Assembly (NCBI GenBank): GCA_030015575.1
Contig: CM057337.1
Coordinates: 381,013,582 to 381,077,581 of the forward strand
Direction: 5' to 3'
DNA: 64,000 nucleotides
Source of the DNA: Agapanthus africanus
Lineage: Eukaryota > Streptophyta > Magnoliopsida > Asparagales > Amaryllidaceae
The notes under the pieces are model-generated. The model saw nothing but the letters and a program-made list of their open reading frames with translations, was not told the origin of the DNA and ran no database searches. A program made the position numbers and the translations under genes. Below, piece after piece: positions 46,785 through 60,781 of the stretch (within the stretch, counting starts at the first letter, position 1; each line of letters begins with the position of its first letter).

Positions 46785-49461
46785 GTTGACACCTTCCTAG
46801 ACACCTACTTGATCGACTAATTATAATGTGTAAAGCTCTCCCAGGAGTAACTCTTACTCGCAGCGGGTATCGGAATCCACCTATCTCATAGAAGGTATGC
46901 AATCTCATTGCAAATTTCAACACTTGAAATTCCCGATAATATTTTGCCCCTAGCGTCCTATGACCTTGACAGAGGTCAACAAACCATAGGCTGCTAGTCA
47001 AGTTCAACCCATCATTTCCTGATTGAAGTAAACCCACCCGGACGACCCTTGACAGAGGTCAACAAGGTCGCACGACTACCCTAAATCAATCACATCATAT
47101 GCTTATACAGATAAGCACTAATCAGCTACTGCACACTACGCCTTGACAGAGGTCAACAAACGCAGCACGAATACTAACCAGTACATATCTGAAATGACGG
47201 AGGGCTACGACAGGTTTTTCTGAAAACCTATTGCGTAATGAACTTGATATCGTCGTAGAATCAAATGATTTTGAAATGGAGTGTTTTTTAGGCTTTTCTA
47301 GTTTTGCTAAAGGGGCCACTCCCGGTGAAGGGATCGTCGGCCCTTTCCTCGTCGAATGCGGGATATATCATATATATCACTGTGCAAAGCATAAACTATA
47401 GAAGCTATCAAAAGGAAAACCGAGTGTGTAGCATCTGCCAGTTATTGCTGAAGGGGTCACTCCAGGTGAAGGGATCTCGGCCCTTTCCTCATCGAATAAG
47501 GTGCAGGATATATCATATATACCGCTGTGCAAAGCAAGAACCGTAGCTACCTGTTTTTGAAAATTCGATTCCACAACATCTTTAGGTTTCTTTTCTTTCA
47601 TTAATCACATTAATAAAGTCCCATCATTTAAAACACCTAAACATCACAGATAAATACGACGTACACTTATGCCATCCGTGTTCGCCTCGATGTCCCCTCG
47701 TGCACCATTAGGTTAGGTAACTAACGGCAGAGCGGGGCAGGGCTAGCGCGGGTGTAAAACATAAGTAACGTCTATATAATATATCATATATATAGTATTT
47801 ATCACAGAACATATCAAATGATCACATCACAGATATCGCAGCAGAAGAAACATATGAAATATTGGATATACTAGGACGTCCGTGTTTTCAATACGAGCCA
47901 GTATAAAACACGGATTCCACCGTCGCGATGAATAGCCTAACCCACACCCCTAGACCCCTTCGAGAGCGGCAAGCAACCCTACCAATTCTAGAGTTAGGAG
48001 ACCTGGACTCGACTCCTCGAGTTGGTCTCCCACTGGACTCCAGAACCCGGTTACTTGTGCCCTCCTCCTTGGGTCTATCCTAGTACGGAAAAGTAAATAA
48101 TATACAATGGGTGACATCTTCCGCTACCTGGAAGTGCCCCAATAAAAGAATATTACATACAACAAATTTTACATGAATGAAAATAAAAACTCTCATCTCA
48201 TATATAACCCCCGGCTATTCAAAACGCGACGATCCAATATAACATATCCAGCAACACATAACATCACATGTCATCAACGTAAGTAAATGTGCGCATCCCA
48301 ATTGTCGTTGAAATATAGTAACGAAACCGGCGATATCACATATTACACTTACGGTCGCAGAAAAGAAAGTGTAAAACTACAACAGTTGGAATCCGCAAAC
48401 TCTTTAGACATCGCATGCCTAACCAAATGAATTTTTAGACATCACATGCCTAACAATTATAAACCCCGCATTTTAGTCTCTATATCGAAAACACTTTTCA
48501 ATATCAAGTCGGGCAATTCAACAAGATTCCCGGCATCCTGACCGAATGCTCGTCGCAAACATTAGTAGGCGGCCGCACCCCAATGCCGTCGACGAAGTGC
48601 ACCAAGGCGGAACTCCGCTACCGCGAGCACCCGAACGGATGGTTTCGGCGACGGGGTTCTCCTACAGTCACATGGTCGGGGCTATGGGACGTAGCTGTCT
48701 ATTAAGTTTACCGGCGAGTATCCACGTACGCTACGTAATTGCGACGGACATTTGATCGCATCAAAATTCTATGGCAACTGATCAAGTGAGACTAAACTGC
48801 TATGTTTATAACATTCATTCAGTTATCTCATAACTACTTGTGGATTCCAAATATTGTATCACATTCCAGATAAGTAGAAAATGTTAAACTTTCCGATCGA
48901 ATTATCAAACATCCAAGTTTTCCCGAAACAGCTCAACTCTTGAAATAAGTTCAAAATCATCCAGTTCATGCCTCAGTACCAACGATCCAGCCGTAAAAGG
49001 GTCAAGCCAACGCCTCACATGTGACACGCCGTACTGCCCCAAAACCGAAGTTTCAAAGGGCAGTTCAAGACGGTCACATAATCGATTTAAGGTTTGTTGT
49101 CTTCTAGAGGGTCCATCGCGTTACTTGCACTACTTAGAACGTTTTCAAACTACGGAAAAATCCAACAATTGGAAATTTCCCGACAGGGGAAAAAGTAGGT
49201 ATTTATATCCGGTCGAACTTTTTAACATATTCAAAAATATCCGGAAAAACATTACGAAATTAAATATTCCGGTCGAAACAACGACTGCAAAATATACCCC
49301 AAAATACTCAACTCTTGAGTCAGAATAAAAAATACCCAGAAAATATATATTAGCAGATATTAGAATTACTGTGCAAAACAGAGCGCATGAATCCACTTTA
49401 CTGCTGTGGATCCGCGGCCCAAGCGCCGTACGGCCGCGGTTCCACGGCGGTTTGTACTGTT
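46785..49461 (-). other. Leader of element 3, continued
   Basis: Resumes element 3 after element 2. It contains three TTGACAGAGGTCAA palindromes (46966-46979, 47049-47062, 47143-47156), an 87-codon ORF (47037-46774) partly overlapping the first, the two-copy repeat, the GC-rich block near 48503-48787 that element 2 lacks, and the GC hairpin (49403-49450). It stops at element 4; CTGTT (49457-49461) is the presumed target duplication. No gag is seen. Confidence 0.82.
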
Positions 49462-51669
49462 TGTAGGGTTCCTAGGCACACTAATGAGGTCTCACAAGGC
49501 ATCAACCATGCCAATTTCAAATTTTACAAGTGCCGAGAAATCCTAATACGGATCGTTAACTAGAATTTTAGGCGAAACAAATGCGAATAGTTAACAACTT
49601 AACTAAGTGAACGGAAATACAACCTTTGAAGATCCAGTCCTCCACCTCCATAGCTCCGTGATGAAGTCCCCTCGCTGCGATCATCGGATACCGGGCTCTA
49701 GCGTTGGCTTCATCGGAGAAATGGGCGGGCTAGGTCGTCGACTTCGATGCCGAAGATGATCGACGTCGAGGCAACACAAGATCAAGCTCCAACTTCACCA
49801 AGTCAAGAAACTTGTGAAGAAAACACCCTATACTACTTGGCAAGTGGTAGAGGATGAAGAAATAGGAAGTGGGTTCACTTTAGAATTGGATATCTCACTC
49901 TTTTTCTCATGTTGCCATTGATGGAGGCAAGGGTTTCTTCATGTTGAAGAAGGAGAAGAAGAAGGAGATAATATGATTAGCCTTTTTAAAATAAGAAATA
50001 ATATGATACTTATCATAATGGAAACCATAGTTAGGTGTAGAGAATAAACCATGGTTAGGTGGAATGGTTAGGGTTAAGTATGAAACAAAAATGGTGGACT
50101 TATTCAAAGCTTCATGAAGCTTCAACTAGAAACAAAATTAGCCACCATTTTTCCTTTTGCCAAAATGAAATAAATAAATAAATGAATAAATATATAAAAT
50201 CAAAACCCTAACCATTACATAACCATGGTTTAATCTAAACATACACCCAAACATTCATGTATCATCAAACATGATACAAGCAAGTGCACAAAAATATATC
50301 ATATATATAATGTGCACATCAAGTGAGAAAATCCATTTAAAGTGAACCAATATTAGTTAATGCAAAGTAATATATCAAATATATAATTATACATCAAATC
50401 ATTAAATCAACCCTTGATTTAACGATCCGGTCATATCGCATATAACCGACTAATATCCAGTGTATCATTGTATCGAATCAACACTTGATTCGGTAACCCG
50501 GCTATATCACATATAACCTGCCGATGATACAAATCGTGAGAATAGAATCCAGTATCACATACTGGTATTATTCTCGGTCCCGCACATATCTCATATGCGC
50601 TCCTATTTCGATTCGCTTGAACCAGGAAACCTCTGTGTAGGACTCTAAAGACTCGTCAATACGCCGGTAGCAGATGATGATCATATCAAACACCCACAAG
50701 CCGCAAGTGGTCTGCTAAACGTAACGGCCACCCGGGTATTGAGCAATCAGAAGATCGACGAGCAAGCCCGCTCACACTCCTGTGAATCCAACCAGTAACA
50801 CTTACCGTACAGTCCGGTCTGTTCGTCTGATATGTCGCATATCTTGCCTAGGGGTGGTAAACATCAGACCCCAATAGCTCGATAAGTCGTGTCGATATGA
50901 GGTCTATAACAGTTCGAGAAACTACTGGTAACACTTACCAGTAAATCTCAGCAACCCTGGCCAGGGATTTCCGGTTATAGCCAATCGAACACAGCGCAAC
51001 ATCAACTCCCTATACCGGGAGAGACGAATCCCCACCTATCGCTCATTGCCACCATGTGATTCGGGACTGTACCCAAAAACCACCGTTTTGCACGCCCTCT
51101 TGTACGTGGTAAGGTGGAAATCAAAGCATAGTGGGAATCACACAAGACTCTATGACGATCTCGGGTCAACAGACTACTCTGTACCAGTGTCACCAGAGAA
51201 CTGCCATCTGACGTAAGGTATAATACCATCTGGGAGTTCTCGGCGAGTCTGTCCAGTGTACCCAGTCTACACTGAGCACCCATATATCATCTCAGATGTC
51301 AAACACCAATGGATATGGGATCATCCATCGCCCATCTGTATGGGTCGAGAAGGTATACGCTAGTCTACACTGGTATATCGATGCCCCGTCTCGATACACC
51401 CACGACTAGGGACCTTGAATGATGTACTTATGGACTACCATGTCCCCACTAGTATGATCCGCATCATAGTCCAGGTAGTCAAGTACACATCCTAAGGGCT
51501 TTACCAACATGTAACAGAGAGACAATCAGTATACACGTTAAGGTAAAGAGTAACCAGATAGCATACTATCATGTCGAGCAAGAAAGTCCTCCCTATATAT
51601 GTCCCAGCATCCACTACAATATACATCCTATGTATAGCAATGGCCTCTAGGGCATACATATAACTGACA
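49462..51669 (-). repeat. 3' LTR of element 4
   Basis: Starts (minus) TGTCAGTTATATGTATGCCC at 51669 and ends CCCTACA at 49462; 2,208 bp. A polypurine tract follows on the element side. Confidence 0.92.
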
Positions 51670-51684
51670 ATCTCCCACTTGCAC

Positions 51685-54486
51685 TAGGGCCATCTGATAG
51701 AAGTGGTTGTAGTATCTCATACTCAACCATCCCATTAAAGTCTCTCTCTGGGAAATGGCCTTTGTGAGTGGATCCGCCGTGTTGTCCTCTGAGTCTGTTC
51801 TCCTAACCTCGATCACCTTGGAGATCAACCATCTCCATGATCAGGTGACACTACCTTAGATTATGTCTGGGTCACTGATGGGACAGGCGTTCCTAGGCCA
51901 AAGCCACACATCCATTGTCACACAATGGTAGGAACCTAGTTCATCACATGAACCAATATACACCCAAACAGCCTCTTTGGTGGCATCTTAAGTAGCGATG
52001 TAACCTGCCTTTATCGTCTAGTAAGCCACGGTATTTAGCTTGGAACTCTTCCAACATACCGTCCCTCCACTGAGGGTAAAGACAATGCTTGTGACTGACT
52101 TTCAGTCGTCCTTATCACCCTGGAACCCTTCCAGTGATTCTTCCCAGGATCGATTGATACCATCTCACTATAACTACTGAGAGTCCTAACATCCATTTAG
52201 ATCTATCTCATAGATCCAAAACCCAGGATTTAGGAGGTATCACTTTGATCCTATATGGAGAATCTTTGTGATAAGCGAGATTGACTGAGCGTAGCATAGG
52301 AAACCCCTTCCCTATCAAGAGTATGTCATCCACGTACTCTACAAGGATCGTCACCATACTCCCTACTACCTTTTTGTTTATACAAGGTTCATCTACCATT
52401 TTGATGATGTCAAACTCTTTGACTACTTCATCAAAACAGACGTTCCAACTCTGCGATTCCTGCTTTATCCTATAAAGCATCTTGTACACGTTTCCGCTGC
52501 TCCCACTGTCTACGAAGCCCTCTGGCTGTGTACTTACAGACGCTCTTCTTCTAAAACATCATTTTAGAAAAGCAGTCATGACACCCAACCGCCAGATATC
52601 GTAGTCATGGTATGTAGCTGTGGCAAGTAGGATCCGGATGGACTTAAGCACAACCACTGGAAAAGGTTTCATCATTATCCACGCCTGGTCGATGACGAAA
52701 ACCTTTAACAAGTCTAGTTTTGAAAGTCTCAACTTTTCCATGTACACCAAGTAATCTTCTCAAGATATACTTGCTCCTGATGGAGAATTAACCCTTCAGA
52801 TATAGCAACCAAAGTCCATACTTTGTTGGTGTATAAGGATTCCATGTCAGATCGCTAAGCATCCAGCCATTCTTACAGAGTCACACTCCTAATGGCCAGC
52901 TCGAAACTGGTTGGGTCATCATCTCATGATGCAATCCTCGCTCCCACTGTCATAGAGGAACCGAAGTATCTCTCAGGTGGGTGAGAAATCCTACTAGATC
53001 GGCGGAGAGGCTAAGGTTCGTTGGAATCTACTGAATCCTTTGGTTCTACCAAATCATCTTCTGTAGTTTGTATAGCTGGAACCTTTCCAGTTTTACATAA
53101 CTGACCTTGCCTCGAGCTTGTCCAGATTATGCTTTTAGATATAGCCCGGACAACCCCAAATCTTAACCAAATTAAGATATGGGCTCTTCCCTTTCCATAT
53201 CACATATGAAGTGGTAGGCAACTGATTTGATCGGAACCCTATTCAATAGGTATGCAGCTTCTCAAGTGCATAACTCCCAAAAGGAAATAGGAAACTCAGT
53301 AGTACTCATCATAGAGCACACCAAATCACATAGGGTGCTATTGCTCCGCCCCGATATACCATCGTGCTATGGTGTATACGGAAGAGTAATGCTGAGAGAT
53401 AATCTCATTCTCCTTTAGAATAGTCCAAGAACTTCGTGCTCAAGTATTCTCCTCCTTGATCTCATCAAAGGATATAATACTTATACCCGTATTGGTTCTC
53501 TACTTCTTGCTTATATTCTGTGAATATCTCAAAAGGTTCGGACTTGTGTTTCAACAGGAACATATGTCTGAATCTAAAGAGATTATCAGAGAATGTAATG
53601 AAGTACAATGAACCGGTCTTGGCATGTGTAGACAGGGGACCTTACATACATCAACATGTATCATCCCAAGAGTTCACTAACTCTTTCTCTGTTACCAATA
53701 AACGGAGCTATGGTCATCTTATCTCTGTGACATGACTGGCAAGTTTCACGAGATGTAAATTCAAAATGATTTAAATATGCATCTAAAATGTAACTTCAGC
53801 CATTCGGATCGCATTGATATGACCTAGTCTACAATGCCTCAAGAAGGATTCGTTCATTTCTGAACTCTTCCTCTTGTGTGTGTTCCTTATACAAATGAAC
53901 TGTAGTTTGATTTAGAACATCAATGCTTTTAGATAACGTGCCTGAACCGATCAACTTTTGATATAGGAAATGTTCAAAACATTATCCATCAATACAAAAT
54001 TATATCCTTTCTTTACTAGTAAAGAGACTGATATGATTTTGTATATCAGGTTCGGTATCTAATAACATTTGTTCAGAATCAATGTACTGGTCATACAGGG
54101 TGACAGTGACCAACAGACTTGGCTGCAACACTTGCCCCGTTCTCTGTCTCATGAAACTTATCACCCGTTCTCAGTTTTTCTACCTTTTTGCAGCCTTATG
54201 TAACAGATTACATATCTGGGATCCTGATCCGGTATGATATACCCAGGATGCGGAGGATACTGAGAAACGGTTTTTTGTAACGAACACACCCGAAGATGAT
54301 GCATCAGCATGCACTTTCTTCGTTTGGGCGGCACGGGAATTCTGGTAATCCCCAATTTCCTGCTCTGTCTTATAACAATTATAAGTTGGAGCGGGACCAA
54401 CGTTCCCCAGCTCAGTATAACAAGCGGGTTCAGTCAATATTCCGTATTATTATCTTGATTAAGGCGTGATATGGTCGCTACCTGGA
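51685..54486 (-). pseudogene. pol: Defective copia pol, element 4 (shared-lesion type)
   Basis: Fragments in order: ACYTELGNVGPAP linker (about 54430), protease WVYHTGSGSQICN (catalytic Asp replaced by His), integrase and RT pieces including VEYVDDILLIG, and RNase H VDRT/TDSEDNTADPLTKAI. Its start codon region reads ATATCA, so the Met found in element 2 is lost. It shares with elements 3 and 5 the stop at 52855-52857, the 1-bp insertion at 52526-52543, the deletion of about 215 bp near 52179-52200, and that of about 97 bp at 52116-52151. Non-functional. Confidence 0.9.
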
Positions 54487-57400
54487 GAGAGAGAGAAGAA
54501 AACACTCAGGGTGCGCTCAAGCAAGAATAGATTGGTTATTATTTTATCTAATCAGGATGGCTCCCACTGTTTTTATCAAATCTTCCTTCAAACCCTAAAA
54601 GGAAAGACTAGCCGGGATTAATTACACGCTACAAGTTCGCCAATCTTTCAGCCAGGCCAGTGTCGGTACTTTGAGGGAGGTCCCCCGTTCTTTCGCACGA
54701 ACATAATTAATGTAAACCTCGTTTTCCCAGAGGCTTAACCTCGTTAACACCTTTCTAGAAACCTACTTGATCGGCTAATTGTAATGTGTAAAACTCTCCC
54801 AGGAGTAACTCTTACTCGCAGCGGGTATCGGGATCCAACTATCTCATAGAAGGTATGCAATCTCATTGCAAATTTCAACACTTGAAATTCCCGATAATAT
54901 TTTGCCCCAAGCGATCTATGACCTTGACTGAGTCAACAAACCATAGACCGCAAGTAAATTTCAACCCGTCATTTCTCGATTGAATTAAACCCACCCGCAC
55001 GACCCATGACGCAGGCCATCAAAGTCGCACGACTACCCTAATCCAATCTGCATCATATGCATAAGCAGATAAATACTAGTTAGCTACCGCACACTACGCC
55101 TTGACGCAGGCCAACAAATGTAGTACGAATACTAATTACTACTTATCTGAAATGACGGAGGGCTACGACAGGTTTTTCTGAAAACCTATTGCTTAATGAA
55201 CTTGATATCATTGTAGGATCGAATGAATTTTGAAATGGAGGGTTTTTGAGGCTTTTCTAGTTTTGCTAAAGGAGTCACTCCCGGTGAAGGGATCGTCGGT
55301 CCTTTCCTCGTCGAATGAGGTGCGGGATATATCATATATATCACTGTGCAAAGCAGAAACTATAGAAGCTATCAAAAGATAAACCGAGTGTGTAGCATCT
55401 GCCAGTTATTGCTAAAAGAGTCACTCCCGGTGAAGGGATCTCGGTCCTTTCCTCATCGAATAAGGTGCACGATATATCATATATACCGCTGTGCAAAGCA
55501 AGAACTGTAGCTACCTTTTTTTTGAAATCCGATTCTACAACATCTTTGGTTTCTTTTTCTTTCATTAATCACATTAATGAAGTCCCATCATTTAAGTACC
55601 TAAACATCATAGATAAATACGACGTACACTTATGCCATCCGCATTCGCCTCGATGTCCCCTCATGCACCGTTAGGTTAGGTAACTAACGGCAGAGCGGGG
55701 CAGGGCTAGCACGGGTGTAAAACATATGTAACGTCTATATAATATATCATATATACTATATACAGTATCCATCACAGAACATATCACATGATCACATCAC
55801 AGATATCGCAGCAGAAGAAACATATGAAATATTGGATATACTAGGACGTCCGTGTTTTAAATACGAGCCAGTATAAAACACGGATTCCACGGTCGCGATG
55901 AATAGCCAAACCCACACCCCTAGACCCCAACGAGAGCGGCAAGCAACCCTACCAATTCTAGAGTTAGGAGATCCGGACTCGACTCCTCGAGTTGGTCTCC
56001 CACTGGACTCCAGAACCCGGTTACTTGTGCTCCCATCCTTGGGTCTATCCTAGTGCGGAAAAGTAAATAATATACAAAGGGTGACATCTTCCGCAACCTG
56101 GAAGTGTCCCAATAAAAGAATATTACATACAAGTTTTTACATGAATGAAAAGGAAAAACACTCATCTCACATAAAACCCCCCGGCTATTCAAACACGACG
56201 ATCCAATATACCATATCCAGCAACACATAACATCACATGTCATCAACGTAAGTAAATTTGTGCATCCCAATTATCGTTGACATATAGCAACGAAACCGGC
56301 GATATCACATATTACACTTACGGTCACAGAAAAGAAAGTGTAAAACTACAACAGTTGGAATCCGCAACCTCCATAGACATCGCATGCCTAATCAAATGAA
56401 TTCCTTAGACATCGCATGCCTAACAATTATAAACCCCGCATTTTAGTCTCATTATCGAAAACTCTTTTCAATATAAGTCGAGCAATTCAACAAGATTCCC
56501 GACATCCTGATCGAATGCTCGTCGCAAACTTTAGCAGGCGGCCGCACCCCCGACACCGTCGACGAAGTACACCAAGGCGGAACACCGCTGTCGCGAGCAC
56601 CCGAACGGATGCTTTCGGCGACGGGGTTCTCCTACAGTCACTTGGTCGGGGCTATGGGGTGTAGCTGTCTATTAAGTTTACCCGGCGAGTATCCGCGTAC
56701 GCTACGTGATTGCGACGGACTTTTGATCACATCAAAATTCCGTGGCAACCGATCAAGTGAGACTAAACCGCTAGATTTATAACATTCATTCAGTTATCTC
56801 ATAACTATGTGTGAATTCCAAATGTTGTATCACATTCAGAATAAGATAGAAAATGTTAAACTTTCCGATCGAACAATCGAACACCCAAGTTTTCCCGAAA
56901 AAGCTCAACTCATGATATAAGTTCAAAGACATTCACTTCGTGCCTCAGTACCAACGGTCCAGCCGTAGAAGGGTCAAGCCAACGCCTCACATGTGGCACG
57001 CCGTACTGCCCCAAACCCGAAGGTTCAAAGGGCAGTTCAAGACGGTCACATAATCGAGTTAAGGTTTGTTGTCTTCTAGAGGGACCATCGCGTTACTTGC
57101 ACTACTTAGAACGTCTTTAAACCACGGAAAAATCCAACACTTGGAAATTTTCCGGCAGGGGAAAGATTGGGTATTTATATCCGGTCGAACTTTTTAACAT
57201 ATTCAAAAATTATCCGGAAAAACACACAGACAAAATTAGACTATCCGATCGAAACACCGAGTCCCCAATACAACCCAGAAATTTCAACTCTTTAATAAAT
57301 ATTAAAAATTCCCAGGAAATCCTGCACTGAAAAGTAAGAATTACTGTGCCAAATTCTATGCAAGATAAGACAAAACGGCCGTGGAACCGCCGCACGAGCC

Positions 57401-57605
57401 ATGCTCGTGCCGCAGAACCGCGGCGGTTTGATGGGATTAGGGTATCGAACTTCACAGTAACTCTTAGATATTCCTGCTGGTTTTTCTGCATATTTTTAAT
57501 ATAGAAAAATCCACATTTTTCAAAAATGTACAGAGAGCAATTTTTGGGTTAGGGTTTCGGTTCGATCGGACTTCTAACTCCGTCTACGCGTCGCCTAAGG
57601 CTCTA
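54487..57605 (-). other. Leader of element 4, no gag recognised
   Basis: About 3.1 kb, the longest complete leader here. It contains the pyrimidine tract ending CCAG (54481-54503, at its boundary), three palindrome positions (54924-54936, 55006-55020, 55101-55115), the two-copy repeat, a 116-codon hydrophobic ORF (56270-55920) in the same frame as the 101-codon ORF of element 1, the GC-rich block near 56475-56757, and a long GC hairpin (57377-57427) with a perfect GCACGAGC/GCTCGTGC inner stem. Confidence 0.8.
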
Positions 57606-57622
57606 GCTAGGCTCTGATACCA
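57606..57622 (-). promoter_or_regulatory. Primer-binding site (initiator Met tRNA), element 4
   Basis: Minus strand TGGTATCAGAGCCTAGC, one base from the LTR end, identical to that of element 2. Confidence 0.95.
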
Positions 57623-57623
57623 C

Positions 57624-58564
57624 TGTAGGGTTCCTAGGCACACTAATGAGGTCTCACAAGGCATCAACCATGCCAATTTCAAATTTTACAAGTGCCGAGA
57701 AACCCTAATACGGATCGTTAACTAGAATTTTAGGCGAAACAAATGCGAATAGTTAACAACTTAACTAAGTGAACGGAAATACAACCTTTGTAGATCCGGT
57801 CCTCCACCTCCATAGCTCCGTGATGAAGTCCTCTCGCTGCGATCATCGGATACCGGGCTCTAGCGTTGGCTTCATCGGAGAAATGGGCGGGCTAGGTCGT
57901 CGACTTCGATGCCGAAGATGATCTACGTCGAGGCAACAAAAGATCAAGCTCCAACTTCACCAAGTCAAGAAACTTGTGAAGAAAACACCCTATACTACTT
58001 GGCAAGTGGTAGAGGATGAATAAATAGGAAGTGGGTTCACTTTAGAATTGGATTTCTCACTCTTTTTCTCATGTTGCCATTGATGGAGGCAAGGTTTTCT
58101 TCATGTTGAAGAAGGAGAAGAAGAAGAAGATAATATGATTAGCCTTTTTAATATAAGAAATAATATGATACTTATCATAATGGAAACCATAGTTAGGTGT
58201 AGAGAATAAACCATGGTTAGGTGGAATGGTTAGGGTTAAGTGTGAAACAAAAATGGTAGACTTATTCAAAGCTTCATGAAGCTTCAACTAGAAACAAAAT
58301 TAGCCACCATTTTTCCTTTTGCCAAAATGAAATAAATAAATAAATGAATAAATAAATAAAATCAAAACCCTAACCATTACATAACCATGGTTTAATCTAA
58401 ACATACACCCAAACATTCATGTATCATCAAATATGATACAAGCAAGTGCACAAAAATATATCACATATATAATGTGCACATCAAGTGAGAAAATCCATTT
58501 AAAGTGAACCAATATTAGTTAATGCAAAGTAATATATCAAATATATAATTATACATCAAATCAT
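57624..58564 (-). repeat. 5' LTR of element 4 (3' part), cut by element 5
   Basis: Matches 49462 to about 50400 of its own 3' LTR almost base for base, then is interrupted by the TGTAGGG terminus of element 5 at 58565. ATCAT (58560-58564) is the presumed target duplication of element 5. About 1.27 kb more should lie beyond the window. Confidence 0.9.
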
Positions 58565-60766
58565 TGTAGGGTTCCTAGGCACACTAATGAGGTCTCACAA
58601 GGCATCAACCATGCCAATTTCAAATTTTACGGGTGCCGAGAAACCCTAATACGTATCGTTAACTAGATATTTAGGCGAAAAAGAAGCTAGTTAACAACTT
58701 AACTAAATGGTAAACGGAAATACAACCTTTGTAGATCCGGTACTCCACCTCCATAGCTCCGTGATGATGTCTCCTCGCTGTCCAAAACGGATCACAGGCT
58801 CTAGCATCGGCTTCATCGGAGAAAAAGCGGGCTAGGTCATCGACAACGATGCCGAAGATGATCTACGTCGAGGCATCACTAGATCAAGCTCCACCTTCAC
58901 CAAGCCATGATAACTTGTGAAGGAAACACCCTATACTACTTGGCAAGAGGTAGAGGATGAAGAAATAGGAAGTGGGTTCACTTTAGAATTGGATTTCTCA
59001 CTCATTTTCACATTTCACCATTGTTGGTAGAAAGCTTTCTTCATGAAGTGAAGAAGAAGAAGAAGAAGCAAGAATATGATAAGTGTTAATCCAAAAAAGA
59101 AAAGAAAAACAATACTTATCATATTCAAACCATGAATAGGTGTAGAGAATAAACTAGGGTTAAGTGGAATGGTTAGGTTAAAGGAAAGAAACAAAATGGT
59201 CAACTTTTCAAACCTTCATGAACTTTCAATATAAAACAAAACTAGCAATCATTTTATTTCTTGCCAAAATGAAATAAATAAATGAATAAATAAATAAAAA
59301 CCTTAACCATTTACATAACCAAGGTTTAAACCAAAACTACACCCAAGTGAGCATGTATCATCAAACATGATACAAACAAGTGCACAAAAAAACATATCAC
59401 ATATACAATGTGCACACCAAGTGAGAAAATCCATTTAAAGTGAACCAATACTAGTTAATGCAAAGTAATATATCAAATATATAATTATGCATTAAATCAT
59501 TAAATCAACACTTGATTTAACGATCCGGTCATATCGCATATAACCGACTAATATTCAATGTATCGGCTTATCGAATCAATCCTTGATTCGATAACTAGGT
59601 TATATCGCATACAACCATTCGATACATTCGTCGCGAGAATGAAATACTGTATCACATACATGCATTATTCTCGGTCCCGCACATATCTCATATGCGCTCC
59701 TATTTCGTTTCGCTTGAGCGAGGAAACCTCTGTGTAGGACTCTAAAGACTCGTCAATACGCCGGCAGCAGGTGATGATCATATCAAACACCCACAAGCCG
59801 CAAGCGGTCTGCTAAACGTAACGGCCACCCGGGTATTGAGCGATCAGAAGATCGACGAGCAAGCCCGCTCACACTCCTGTGAATCCAACCAGTAACACTT
59901 ACCGTACAGTCCGGTCTGTTCGTCTGATATGTCGCATATCTCACCTAGGGGTGGTAAACGTCAGACCCCAATAGCTCGATAAGTCGTGTCGATATGAGGT
60001 CTATAACAATTCGAGAAACTACTGGTAACACTTACCAGTAAATCTCAGCAACCCTGGCCACGGATTTCCTGTTATAGCCAATCGAACACAGCGCAACATC
60101 AACTCCCTATACCGGGAGAGACGAATCCCCTCCTATTGCTCATTGCCTCCATGTGATTCGGGACTGTACCCAAAAACCACCATTTTGCACGCCCTCTTGG
60201 ACGTGGTAAGGTAGAAATCAAATCACAGTGGGAACCACACAAGACTCTATGACGATCTCGGGTCAACAGACTACTCTGTACCAGTGTCACCAGAGAACTG
60301 CCATTTGACGTAAGGTATAATACCATCTGGGAGTTCTCGGCGAGTCCGTCCAGTGTACCCAGTCTCTACTGAGCACCCGTATATCATCTCTGATGTCAAA
60401 CACCAATGGATATGGGATCATCCATCGCCCATCTGTATGGTTCGAGAAGGTATACGCTAGTCTACTCTGGCATATCGATGCCCCGTCACGATACACCCAC
60501 GACTAGGGACCTTGAAGGATGTACTTATGGACTACCATGTCCCCACTAGTATGATCCGCATCACAGTCCAGGTAGTCAAGTACACATCCTAAGGGCTTTA
60601 CCAACATGTAACAGAGAGACAATCAGTATACACGTTAAGGTAAAGAGCAACCAGATAGCATACTATCATGTCGAGCAAGAAAGTCCTCCCTATATATGTC
60701 CAAGCATCCACTACAATATACATCCTATGTATAGTAATGGCCTCTAGGGCATACATATAACTAACA
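58565..60766 (-). repeat. 3' LTR of element 5
   Basis: Starts (minus) TGTTAGTTATATG at 60766 and ends CCCTACA at 58565; 2,202 bp. It has small differences from the element 4 LTR throughout, so it is not a local duplication of it. Confidence 0.92.
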
Positions 60767-60781
60767 ATCTCCCACTTGCAC

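Larger units (their letters stand above)
30783..49461 (-). mobile_element. Element 3: defective copia, twice interrupted
   Basis: Minus-strand copia of the same family. Its parts in order are: 3' LTR 30783-32996, polypurine tract 32997-33011, pol remnant 33011-35958, leader 35959-36197, [element 2, 36198-46779], leader continued 46785-49461, [element 4, 49462 onward]. The remaining 200 or so bp of leader, its primer site and 5' LTR must lie beyond element 4, outside the window. It is older than elements 2 and 4. Its host is the 5' LTR of element 6. Confidence 0.88.
49462..58564 (-). mobile_element. Element 4: defective copia inserted in the leader of element 3
   Basis: Minus-strand copy: 3' LTR 49462-51669, polypurine tract 51670-51684, pol remnant 51685-54486, leader 54487-57605, primer site 57606-57622, and the end part of the 5' LTR 57624-58564. 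The 5' LTR is interrupted by element 5 and should resume beyond the window. The left boundary joins element 3 leader sequence about 200 bp short of its primer site. Confidence 0.9.

Noticed and set aside
49462..51669. 5' LTR of element 3
   Set aside because: Its right side is followed by a polypurine tract, and its left side lacks a primer site, so it is the 3' LTR of element 4 inserted in the leader of element 3.
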